Under the pieces are notes generated by a model. It was not told the DNA's origin. It ran no database searches and was given only the letters and a program-made list of their open reading frames with translations. A DNA stretch of 8,864 bases from assembly GCA_022867105.1 (NCBI GenBank), contig JALHVH010000297.1:1-8864 (forward strand), written 5' to 3'. The position numbers were made by a program, and so were the translations under genes. Below are positions 1 through 6,384 of the stretch, in pieces. The DNA comes from Candidatus Aminicenantota bacterium. Lineage in GTDB: Bacteria > Acidobacteriota > Aminicenantia > Aminicenantales > Saccharicenantaceae. Position 1 is the stretch's first letter; each line of letters begins with the position of its first letter.

Positions 1-1153
1 CGCCGAGGTCAAGGAGGGTGATGTCGGCATCAGCCCCGACGGTGAGCCTCCCCTTGTTCGTCAGGAGGAGAAGCCGGGCCGGATTCGTGGACAGAAGCTC
101 GATGAACCTCCGCAGGGAGATGATGTTTCCGCGGACGAATCTGTCGAGGAGGAGGGGAACGGCCGTTTCCAGTCCGACGACGCCGAAGGGGGCCTTGGCG
201 AAGGCCGCTTCCTTGTCCTGGACCGTGTGGGGCGCGTGGTCCGTGGCGACCACGTCGATAACGCCGTTCTTCACGGCCTCGACGAGGGCTTCGACGTCTT
301 CCGCTGAGCGCAGGGGAGGATTCATCTTGAAGTTGGTGTCCTGCCTCTCGAGCAGGGCATCGGTCAGGAGGAGGTGGTGGGGGGTGGCTTCGGCCGTGAC
401 CTGGACGCCCCGCTTCTTGGCCTCCTCGACTGCCCGGACGGCGCCCTTGACGCTGAGGTGGGCGATGTGGACGCGAGCGCCGGTCATCTCGGCCATACGG
501 ATATCGCGGACGACCATGACCTCCTCGGCGGCAGCCGGGATCCCCTTAAGCCCGCAGAGCCGGGAATAACGGCCTTCGTGCATGTTCCCGTCCGCGCTCA
601 GGCCCTTGTCCTCGCAGTGATCGATGACGAGAGTGCCCAGCGAACGGGAGGCTTCGAGGGCGCGGCGCAAGATGAGGGCGTCCCCGATGGGCCGGCCGTC
701 ATCAGAAAAAGCGACGGCCCCGGCCCGGACCAGGGCGGCCATATCGGTCAGCTCGGCGCCTTTGAGCCCCCGGGTGACGGCCGCGATCGGCAGGACGTTG
801 ACCACGGCGCTCTTCCGGGCCTCTGCCCTGATGGACTCCAGGACGGAGAGGCTGTCGTTGACGGGATTGGTGTTGGGCATGCAGCAGACGGTCGTGAAGC
901 CGCCCCGGGCCGCCGCCCGCGAGCCGGTCCGGATGGTCTCCTTCTCTTCGAAGCCGGGCTCCCGAAGGTGAACGTGCATGTCGATGAAGCCGGGCGCCAC
1001 GACAAGCCGGGAAGCGTCGATCGTCCGGGCGGCCTCGGCCCTGATCCCGGCCCGGACGTCGGCGATCCTGCCGTCGACGATCAAGACGTCCAGCCCGCCG
1101 TCCGTCCCGGACGCCGGGTCAACGACCCTGCCGTTCCTGATCAGCAGATCCAT
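1..1153 (-). CDS. pyrC: Dihydroorotase, class I type (3' end cut by window edge)
   Basis: This enzyme cyclises N-carbamoyl-aspartate to dihydroorotate, the third step of de novo pyrimidine synthesis in the cytoplasm. The frame stays open for 384 codons from ATG 1153 to the left edge; family members are usually about 420-430 aa, so roughly 40-45 C-terminal residues lie outside. The metal and active-site signatures are all present: HVHLREPG (His60, His62), MPNTNP (92-97), FSDDGRP (Asp152 region), DHCED (His179), AHLS (His232), TPHH (258-261) and ATDHAPH (Asp305). The use of Asp in the FSDDG motif rather than a carboxylated Lys is typical of the Bacillus/Aquifex-type enzyme. It therefore looks active. 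A strong ribosome site, GAGGGG (1165-1160), overlaps the pyrR stop codon, and only 10 nt separate the genes, so the two are likely co-transcribed and translationally coupled. pyrB is not between them, unlike many pyr operons. Confidence 0.95.
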   Translation of the reverse strand, partial: MDLLIRNGRVVDPASGTDGGLDVLIVDGRIADVRAGIRAEAARTIDASRLVVAPGFIDMHVHLREPGFEEKETIRTGSRAAARGGFTTVCCMPNTNPVNDSLSVLESIRAEARKSAVVNVLPIAAVTRGLKGAELTDMAALVRAGAVAFSDDGRPIGDALILRRALEASRSLGTLVIDHCEDKGLSADGNMHEGRYSRLCGLKGIPAAAEEVMVVRDIRMAEMTGARVHIAHLSVKGAVRAVEEAKKRGVQVTAEATPHHLLLTDALLERQDTNFKMNPPLRSAEDVEALVEAVKNGVIDVVATDHAPHTVQDKEAAFAKAPFGVVGLETAVPLLLDRFVRGNIISLRRFIELLSTNPARLLLLTNKGRLTVGADADITLLDLG

Positions 1154-1163
1154 GCCAGGCCCC

Positions 1164-1721
1164 TCATTTGCTCAGCTTCTTGGGCTCCGTGATCAGGACC
1201 TCGTCCGCGTCGTCCACTTCCCTGAGATGGACCTGGACGATCTCCCGTCTCGACGTGGGCAGGACCTTGCCGACGTAGTCCGCGCGGATCGGGAGCTCCC
1301 GGTGGCCGCGATCGATGAGAATGAGGAGCTGGACGGTCTGCGGCCGTCCCATCTTGAAGAGGCCCTCCATGGCGGCCCGGATAGTCCGGCCCGTGAAGAG
1401 GACGTCGTCGACGAGCAAAACGTCCTTTTTAGCCGGCGGGAAATCGATCCTCGTTTTCTTGACCATGTGGCCCGTTTCCATAGCCGAGATGTCGTCCCGA
1501 TAGGCGGTGATGTCCAGGACGCCGACGGGCACCTCGACGCCTTCCATTTCCTTGATGATCTGGGCGATCCTTTTGCCGACGTATATGCCGCGGGTCCGGA
1601 TGCCGACGATGACCAGGTTCTTCAGGTTGCGGTTGCGCTCGATGATCTCGGTGGCCATCCTGTAGAGGCATCTCCGGATCTTGCCGGCGTCCATGATTCT
1701 CGCCTTGATCTTCTCTTCCAT
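1164..1721 (-). CDS. pyrR: PyrR: pyrimidine operon regulator / uracil phosphoribosyltransferase
   Basis: PyrR-family protein of 185 aa, close to the family's usual 180 or so. The PRPP-binding loop of type I phosphoribosyltransferases is clear at residues 101-113 (VLLVDDVLFTGRT). It is followed by the PyrR-typical RGHRELPIRADYVGK (138-152) and PTSRRE (156-161). The N-terminal VGIRTRG (39-45) is also family-like. In characterised members the protein binds pyr mRNA in response to UMP/UTP and often has weak uracil phosphoribosyltransferase activity. Which role dominates here cannot be read from sequence. Start ATG 1721 is supported by AGGAG at 1732-1728 with a 6-nt spacer. It lies directly upstream of pyrC and downstream of ribF. 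The leader is too short (under 76 nt from the ribF stop) for a Bacillus-style antiterminator/terminator, and no terminator stem with a T-run is visible, so any control of this operon by PyrR would have to work differently. Confidence 0.95.
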   Translation of the reverse strand: MEEKIKARIMDAGKIRRCLYRMATEIIERNRNLKNLVIVGIRTRGIYVGKRIAQIIKEMEGVEVPVGVLDITAYRDDISAMETGHMVKKTRIDFPPAKKDVLLVDDVLFTGRTIRAAMEGLFKMGRPQTVQLLILIDRGHRELPIRADYVGKVLPTSRREIVQVHLREVDDADEVLITEPKKLSK

Positions 1722-1727
1722 GTCTGA

Positions 1728-1774
1728 CTCCTTTTTTTCCCTATGAACATCCTATATTTGCCCGGGATTGTCAA
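1728..1774 (-). promoter_or_regulatory. Possible pyrR promoter and ribosome binding site
   Basis: The 75-nt gap between ribF and pyrR holds a perfect -35 hexamer, TTGACA (1774-1769). The -10 element is ambiguous. TAGGAT (1754-1749) matches 4 of 6 but with a short 14-nt spacer; GATGTT (1751-1746) has a 17-nt spacer but matches only 3 of 6. A strong ribosome site AGGAG lies at 1732-1728. I saw no terminator stem for ribF here, so read-through from upstream remains possible. Confidence 0.4.
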
Positions 1775-1797
1775 GAAATCGCGCCGACGGAAGCGTT

Positions 1798-2712
1798 TTA
1801 ACGAAAATAGCGCCGGGCTTCGGCGACGTCGCGGCCGATCTGGGCGATCAGGGCTTCGGAGGTCCCGAATTTTCTTTCGTTCCGGAGCTTTTTCAGGAAC
1901 CGGAGCTTGACGGTCCGGCCGTAAAGGTTTCCCTTATGGTCGAGGACGTGCGTTTCGACCGCGAGACGGCTGCCGCCGAACGTCGGGCCGATGCCGACGT
2001 TGGTCACGGAAGGGAGGGACTTCGAAGCCGTGACGGCCAGCGTCACGAAGATCCCCCGGGGGATGATTTCGTTGGTCGTATGGATATTGGCCGTCGGAAA
2101 GCCGAGGACACGGCCGCGGGACTCGCCCGTGACGACGCAACCCTCGATCTCGTAAGGCCTTCCCAGGAGCTCCGCCGCCTTTTCAACATTCCCCTTGGCG
2201 AGCCAATGCCGGATCAAGCTGGAGCTGACGATCTCGCCGGCCTTTTCAACGGGGGGGACCCCGTGGACGTCAAAGCTGAACTCTCGGCCCAGCCGGGCGA
2301 GCTCGGCAACGCCGCAACGTCGGTCCTTGCCGAAACGGAAGTTCTCGCCCACCACGACTTCCCCGGCCTGGAAGCGGTCCTTGAGCACGCGCCCGGCGAA
2401 GGCGCGGCCCGAAAGGCGCCGGACCCCGCGGCCGAAAGGGACCACGACGACCCCTTTGACTCCGGCTTCCCGGAGACCCTCCAGGCGCTGGTCAAGGGTC
2501 TGGATAAGGGGGACGTCCCGCTTGTTCAACGACCGCGCCGGATGGGGAAAGAACGTCAGGACCAGGGAAAAAAGCCCTTTCTTTGCGGCCATCTTCTTGA
2601 CGTGCTTGAGGATCTTCCGGTGGCCGAGGTGAATCCCGTCGAAATTGCCCACGGCGACGACGGCACCCCTGGGGATGGGGGGTACCTCCTCGAACCCATT
2701 AAAGACCTTCAT
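1798..2712 (-). CDS. ribF: Bifunctional riboflavin kinase / FAD synthetase
   Basis: This enzyme phosphorylates riboflavin to FMN and then adenylylates FMN to FAD in the cytoplasm. The protein is 304 aa, near the usual 305-315. The N-terminal nucleotidyltransferase domain (about 15-180) has the GNFDGIHLGH motif (22-31), including the HxGH catalytic signature, and the second family motif SSSLIR (163-168), equivalent to the ISSTxIR box. The C-terminal riboflavin kinase domain (about 184-304) has GRVLGFPTANI (200-210), PRGIF (218-222) and NVGIGPTFGG (238-247), followed by ETHVLD (253-258) with the kinase base-type glutamate. Both halves look intact. Start ATG 2712 lies 4 nt after the DUF1844 stop codon, and there is no obvious Shine-Dalgarno sequence in front of it, so translation probably depends on coupling to the upstream gene. 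Confidence 0.96.
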   Translation of the reverse strand: MKVFNGFEEVPPIPRGAVVAVGNFDGIHLGHRKILKHVKKMAAKKGLFSLVLTFFPHPARSLNKRDVPLIQTLDQRLEGLREAGVKGVVVVPFGRGVRRLSGRAFAGRVLKDRFQAGEVVVGENFRFGKDRRCGVAELARLGREFSFDVHGVPPVEKAGEIVSSSLIRHWLAKGNVEKAAELLGRPYEIEGCVVTGESRGRVLGFPTANIHTTNEIIPRGIFVTLAVTASKSLPSVTNVGIGPTFGGSRLAVETHVLDHKGNLYGRTVKLRFLKKLRNERKFGTSEALIAQIGRDVAEARRYFR

Positions 2713-2716
2713 GGGT

Positions 2717-3013
2717 TCACGTTTTCAAGGCGTTGGTCTGTTTGAGGTAGCCCATCTTGAGCTGGGAAAGGCATGCCTCGAGGAATTTCTCTTCATCGGG
2801 CTCAAGGTTGCCCTTGGTCCGGTCCTTGAGAAGGTCGAGGAGGTCGATCAGTCTCTTGGCCAGTTCTGGGTTCCCGGATACCTGTCCCGAAACCGGGTCT
2901 TCGATCATGCCGAGCTTGATGATCGCCTGGGTGTAGAACGGGAAGACCAGCGATCCGAATTCCAGGGGCGGCAGGTATTCCTTGTTTTCACCGTTCGTTT
3001 GGTTCTTAGCCAT
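2717..3013 (-). CDS. DUF1844-family small protein of unknown function
   Basis: Small protein of 98 aa with the features I associate with DUF1844: an N-terminal hydrophobic stretch (LEFGSLVFPFYTQAIIKLG, about 17-35), then MIEDPVSG (36-43), a helix NPELAKRLIDLLDLLKD (48-64), and the signature KTKGNL-like TKGNLEPDEEKFLE (66-79) ending in a leucine-rich helix. No catalytic residues are apparent and it has no signal peptide. Biochemical function is unknown. Start ATG 3013 is supported by GGAGG (3026-3022) with an 8-nt spacer. It is the first gene of a probable two-gene unit with ribF, with a recognisable promoter upstream. The family name is from recall of the conserved pattern and should be confirmed by a profile search. 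Confidence 0.8.
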   Translation of the reverse strand: MAKNQTNGENKEYLPPLEFGSLVFPFYTQAIIKLGMIEDPVSGQVSGNPELAKRLIDLLDLLKDRTKGNLEPDEEKFLEACLSQLKMGYLKQTNALKT

Positions 3014-3048
3014 ACGGCTATCCTCCCGGTGTTTTTCTTATGGGAATG

Positions 3049-3078
3049 AATATACCAATTTTCAGCCGAGTTATTCAA
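3049..3078 (-). promoter_or_regulatory. Sigma70-type promoter for the DUF1844-ribF unit
   Basis: In the 87-nt gap between prfB and the DUF1844 gene there is TTGAAT (3078-3073, 4 of 6 to consensus), an 18-nt spacer and TATATT (3054-3049, 5 of 6). It would give a leader of roughly 30 nt carrying the GGAGG ribosome site at 3026-3022. No stem-loop with a T-run for termination of the upstream operon was seen in the gap. Confidence 0.55.
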
Positions 3079-3100
3079 GGGCTGTCCCGGACCGGCGGGG

Positions 3101-4220
3101 CTAGCCTTGAGCGGTCTTCTTCCGGAGGACGAGCATCGCCTTGATGAACTCGTCGAGGTCGCCGTCGAGCACCCGGTCCACGTCCCCGATCTCCAGCTTG
3201 GTCCTCGTGTCCTTGATGAGGCGGTAGGGTTGGAGGACGTAGGACCGGATCTGGTTGCCCCAGGCGATGTCGGATTTGAGGTCCTCCAGCTTATCGATCT
3301 TCTCCCTCTTCTTTTTCTTCTCGAGCTCGTAAAGACGGGAGGTCAGCACTTTCATGCACATGGCCTTGTTCTTGTGCTGGGAGCGTTCGTTCTGGCACTG
3401 GACGACGATCCCGGTCGGGTTGTGGGTGATCCGGACGGCGGAATCGGTTGTGTTGACGTGCTGGCCGCCTTTGCCGGAGGAGCGGTAAGTATCGATCCTG
3501 AGGTCTTCGGGGTTGATGTCGAGCTCGACCGTGTCTTCCACTTCGGGATAGGCGAAAACGGCGGCGAAGGAGGTGTGGCGCCTTTTGTTGGCGTCGAACG
3601 GGGAGATACGGACCAGCCGATGGACACCCGACTCCTGGCTCAGGTTGCCGAAAGCGAATTCCCCTTCGATCCGGATCGCGGCACTCTTCAAACCCGCTTC
3701 CTCACCCGGCGCAGAGTCGAGGACTTCGGCCTTAAAGCCTTTACGCTCGGCATAGCGCATATACATCCGGAACAGGATCTGGGCCCAGTCCTGGGACTCG
3801 GTCCCGCCGGCCCCGGGATGGATGGTCAGGATGACGTTGCGGGGGTCGTCCACATCGAAATAAAGGGCCCTGAGCTCCGCTTCGGACAGCTCCTTCTCAA
3901 AAACGGTGAGGGCCGAGGCGATTTCGGCATCGACGCTCTCCCCCTCCTTGGAGAGTTCCAGGAGGACCTCGACCTCTTCCCTCTGTGTACGGAGCTTGTC
4001 GAAGAACTGGAGGTCGCGTTCAAGCATCTTCTTGTTCTGTTGGACGGATTGGAAGGCCTTCTGGTCCTTCCAGGTCTCGGGGTCGGAGAGCCGGACGTTC
4101 AGGGAATCGAGATCGGCCTTCTTGCGATCGAGGTCAAAGAAAACCTCGGAGTTCCTCGAATTTGATGAAGGCGGCGTCGACAACCGACCTCAGATCAGGT
4201 GACCGATCGCTTGGGACCAT
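3101..4220 (-). CDS. prfB: Peptide chain release factor 2, made by +1 programmed frameshift
   Basis: RF2 reads UGA and UAA stop codons on the ribosome and triggers peptide release. The gene is in two frames. The first runs from ATG 4220 for 28 codons, ending RGFL, to an in-frame TGA (4136-4134). The context is CTT TGA C; skipping one T after CTT gives GAC and enters the second frame, reading RGFL-DLDRKK. The joined product is 372 aa (E. coli RF2 is 365). In joined numbering the stop-codon recognition motif SPF is at 206-208 and the catalytic GGQ is at 251-253, almost exactly as in E. coli, which supports this reconstruction. A naive start at TTG 4183 in the second frame gives an unrelated N-terminus and should be ignored. 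The ATG lies inside lnt (26-nt overlap, different frame) with only a weak AG-rich ribosome site (AGAGAG). It ends at TAG 3103-3101. Confidence 0.95.
4133..4147 (-). promoter_or_regulatory. RF2 autoregulatory +1 frameshift site
   Basis: The slippery sequence CTT TGA C (4139-4133) is the classic prfB recoding element. When RF2 is scarce, the slow UGA pauses the ribosome and tRNA-Leu slips +1 onto TTT. A Shine-Dalgarno-like GAGG (4147-4144) lies 4 nt upstream of CTT, in the place where E. coli has AGGGGG 3 nt upstream. The stimulator is thus weaker-looking and 1 nt further away than in E. coli. Function is known from the family; use here is inferred from the otherwise broken frame and the correct RF2 alignment on either side. 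Confidence 0.92.
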
Positions 4221-5751
4221 GGTGTTCTCTCTTCCGTGTCTGTTTGAAGATACTCATAATAAAGAAGATGATGCTCAAAGTCAAGCTGACCCAGGCGAGG
4301 ATGTCGCCATGCTCCGTGTAGAACGTCATCTTCCGGGAGGGTGTGATCCTCTCTGTCAGGTATGTCCGGGTCATAAGTCTGGACTCGGCCAGGACCCGGC
4401 CGTAGGGGTCGATGATACCGCTGACACCGGTGGTCGCGGCGCGAAGCAGGAACCGCCTGTTCTCGACGGCCCGGAAAATCGCCATGGCGAAGTGCTGGCG
4501 GGGCGCGGACGTCCTTCCATACCAGCCGTCGTTGGTGATGGTTACGAGGAAATCAGCCCCTTTTTTCGCGAACCGCCGGACGAGATCGGGAAAGATGACC
4601 TCGTAGCAGATGGGGGAGCCGAACTTGAGGCCGGCATATTCGTGAAGAACGTATTTCTTTCCCGGCTCGACGTCTCCTATGGCATGAGTGACTTTCTCGA
4701 TGAAGGAGAAGAACTTTTTGTAGGGGGTGTATTCGCCGAAGGGGACGAGGTGCATCTTGGCGTATTGGGTCATGGAGAGGTCCGGGTGGAGGCACAGGGC
4801 CGTATTGTAATAGACTTGGCTTCCCGGGGGGCCGGACATCTCGTTGGTCCCGAGGAGGAGGGTGCACGGGTTTTCCCGGACGAACCTGGAGAGCTCACCT
4901 TTATAGAGCTGGTAGATCCCCTCGGGGCAACTGAAGCATAAAGGTACCGTGAACTCCGGCCAGATGATCAGACGCGCCCCGTTGTCATAAGCCTGCCGGG
5001 TGAGATCCAAATGGTCCTTGAAGATCTTCGTGGTCTCTTCGCCGGAGATCATGTCCCAGGTGATGTCGGAGGAAACGTTGCCCTGGATGACGGAGGCCGT
5101 GAAAGAGCTTTTCGATGGGACGATCTTTTCCAGGCTCATCAAGCCGGCCGCGTGGACGATCGCGAGCAGGGCCACGGCCGCGACGAACGGGGCCCTCTTT
5201 CGGAGCTTCATGGCCAGCACGAACGCGCTCTGGAGGAAGACGAGGGCGAAGGACAGACCGTAGACGCCCGTCAGGGAAGCGAGCTGGAGGAAAGGGATGT
5301 TTTCGGACTGGCTGTATCCAAGGATCCCCCAGGGGAAGCCGGTCAGGACGTAGGTCATCGCATATTCAAAAGAGACCCAAAGGAACGGAGCGAGGATGTA
5401 GGCCGCCGCCGGAAAAGCCTGCCGGACCGTCGCGAACGAAAGGCCGAAGAGCGCCCAATACCCGGCCAGGAAGAGAATAAGGATGAGATAGATGATGACG
5501 CTCAACCACATCGGCAGGTCCCCGTAATGGGCGGGAACGTCGGGGATCCAATAGAGAAGGACTCCATAGAAAGCCGCTCCCGCAGCCAGTCCGTTCCAGA
5601 ATGCTTGCTTCGGCCGGCACCGGGAGAGGACGAAGAACAGGGGGACGAGCGAGATCCAGGCCAGAATGGAGAGGTTGAACTTGGGGAAGGCCAGGGCTGT
5701 AAGGGCCCCGCTCAGCAGGGCGAGGAACAGCCATGGTGACTTTCTTGACAT
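4195..5751 (-). CDS. lnt: Apolipoprotein N-acyltransferase
   Basis: This inner-membrane enzyme adds the third acyl chain to the N-terminal cysteine of lipoproteins, the last maturation step in diderm bacteria. The 518-aa protein has an N-terminal multi-helix membrane part (hydrophobic segments from about 7 to 205) and a periplasmic nitrilase domain (about 217-470), then a final membrane helix (about 483-502). The catalytic triad is present: Glu266 in IIWPEF, Lys332 in YAKMHLVPFGEY and Cys382 in SPICYE, close to E267/K335/C387 of E. coli. The family block ITNDGWYGRTSAPRQHF (405-421) is also intact. I chose ATG 5751 because GAGGAG (5763-5758) lies 6 nt before it and the protein then begins MSRK before the first helix; a TTG 45 nt upstream has no ribosome site. 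An unusual CxxC (Cys272, Cys275) follows the catalytic glutamate. Confidence 0.95.
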   Translation of the reverse strand: MSRKSPWLFLALLSGALTALAFPKFNLSILAWISLVPLFFVLSRCRPKQAFWNGLAAGAAFYGVLLYWIPDVPAHYGDLPMWLSVIIYLILILFLAGYWALFGLSFATVRQAFPAAAYILAPFLWVSFEYAMTYVLTGFPWGILGYSQSENIPFLQLASLTGVYGLSFALVFLQSAFVLAMKLRKRAPFVAAVALLAIVHAAGLMSLEKIVPSKSSFTASVIQGNVSSDITWDMISGEETTKIFKDHLDLTRQAYDNGARLIIWPEFTVPLCFSCPEGIYQLYKGELSRFVRENPCTLLLGTNEMSGPPGSQVYYNTALCLHPDLSMTQYAKMHLVPFGEYTPYKKFFSFIEKVTHAIGDVEPGKKYVLHEYAGLKFGSPICYEVIFPDLVRRFAKKGADFLVTITNDGWYGRTSAPRQHFAMAIFRAVENRRFLLRAATTGVSGIIDPYGRVLAESRLMTRTYLTERITPSRKMTFYTEHGDILAWVSLTLSIIFFIMSIFKQTRKREHHGPKRSVT

Positions 5752-5757
5752 GTTCTT

Positions 5758-5763
5758 CTCCTC
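5758..5763 (-). promoter_or_regulatory. Ribosome binding site that fixes the lnt start
   Basis: GAGGAG followed by a 6-nt spacer and ATG 5751. It decides in favour of ATG 5751 over an in-frame TTG at 5796. The rest of the 90-nt gap between the SPOR gene and lnt shows no convincing promoter or terminator; a 10-bp palindrome TTCCCGGGAA sits at 5827-5836 with no T-run. Confidence 0.8.
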
Positions 5764-5841
5764 ACGTCGAAGGCCCGGTCCCATCCCCGGCGTCAAGTTC
5801 AGAGACAGTCCTCGAAAGACGACAGATTCCCGGGAACGGAC

Positions 5842-6381
5842 CTAGTCTTTTGTGATGTAATATCCCGTTTTTTTCTTGGACGCGGAATTCAGCTTGGCCA
5901 GGTCCTGCGAGGCCTTCTCCCTTGTGGAATAGCCTCCCAGCCTCACCCGGTAGACCGTTTTTTTGTCCGTCGTCAGAGGTTCGAGGACGAGGACGGAATA
6001 CCCCTGCTTCTTGAATTTCGCCGCCATCGTCGCCGCCTGGGATTTATCAAAGAAGGCGGCGACCTGGATGTAAAAAAGGCCTGTTTTCGCAGCCGCCTGC
6101 GTCTCGGCCGGGGTAACTACCTTTTTTTTCTCTTCTTGGACCTGCGGGTTGGACGCGGGCGGGGCCGTCGTCTCCGGCGGGTTGACTACGGGCGGCTGCT
6201 GGGTCACGGTCTCGGTCGTCCTCTGGGCGAGAAGCGTCGTAGGGCCGGTCATCTGGGCCTGCTTCTTCCCGACCGAAACGCCGAGCAGGAAGATGAACAC
6301 CCCGAGGACGAGGATGGCGAGAAAGATGAAGACGAGCGCCGAGCTCGAGACCTGGATCTCCCTGAATTCCTTGTTCTTCAT
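5842..6381 (-). CDS. SPOR-domain membrane protein
   Basis: Protein of 179 aa with a short cytoplasmic N-terminus, one membrane helix (about 13-36), a low-complexity Pro/Thr/Gln linker (about 44-80), a charged stretch (83-87), and a C-terminal SPOR domain (about 101-178). The SPOR repeats show as YIQVAAFFDKSQA (104-116) and YRVRLGGYSTREKA (144-157). SPOR domains bind septal peptidoglycan lacking stem peptides, so the domain is expected in the periplasm with the helix anchoring it in the inner membrane, an FtsN/DedD-like topology. The overall resemblance to FtsN is only architectural and I do not assign that name. ATG 6381 lies 3 nt after the slipin stop codon; an AGGAG sequence inside the slipin gene lies 12 nt upstream, a longer spacer than usual. 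It is probably co-transcribed with the nfeD and slipin genes. Confidence 0.9.
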   Translation of the reverse strand: MKNKEFREIQVSSSALVFIFLAILVLGVFIFLLGVSVGKKQAQMTGPTTLLAQRTTETVTQQPPVVNPPETTAPPASNPQVQEEKKKVVTPAETQAAAKTGLFYIQVAAFFDKSQAATMAAKFKKQGYSVLVLEPLTTDKKTVYRVRLGGYSTREKASQDLAKLNSASKKKTGYYITKD

Positions 6382-6384
6382 GGG

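Noticed and set aside
374..1192. Plus-strand open frame of 272 aa opposite pyrC
   Set aside because: It is antisense to a complete, motif-rich dihydroorotase frame, lacks a recognisable domain, and is the kind of long shadow frame expected in GC-rich DNA.
1768..2745. Plus-strand open frame of 325 aa opposite ribF
   Set aside because: It mirrors ribF, whose two catalytic domains are clear; its Asp/Gly/Arg-rich composition has no family pattern.
3079..3100. GC-rich imperfect hairpin after prfB, considered as an intrinsic terminator
   Set aside because: The best stem is only about 4 bp (CCCG/CGGG) and no T-run follows it.
4134..4183. prfB start at TTG 4183, avoiding the frameshift
   Set aside because: The first 16 residues from there do not resemble RF2, while the other frame gives the family sequence up to RGFL directly before CTT TGA C.
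3107..4941. Long plus-strand open frames opposite prfB and lnt (352 aa and 318 aa)
   Set aside because: Both lie antisense to confidently identified genes and show low-complexity shadow composition; no ribosome site or domain supports them.
5752..5796. lnt start at TTG 5796
   Set aside because: No ribosome site precedes it, and the added residues are not membrane-like; ATG 5751 has an ideal GAGGAG.
5774..5796. TTGACG in front of lnt, considered as a -35 box
   Set aside because: The DNA 15-19 nt downstream is GC-rich with no -10-like hexamer.
5827..5836. 10-bp palindrome TTCCCGGGAA just after the SPOR gene, considered as an operator or terminator
   Set aside because: It is short, single-copy in the gap, has no T-run and no associated promoter; chance is a sufficient explanation.
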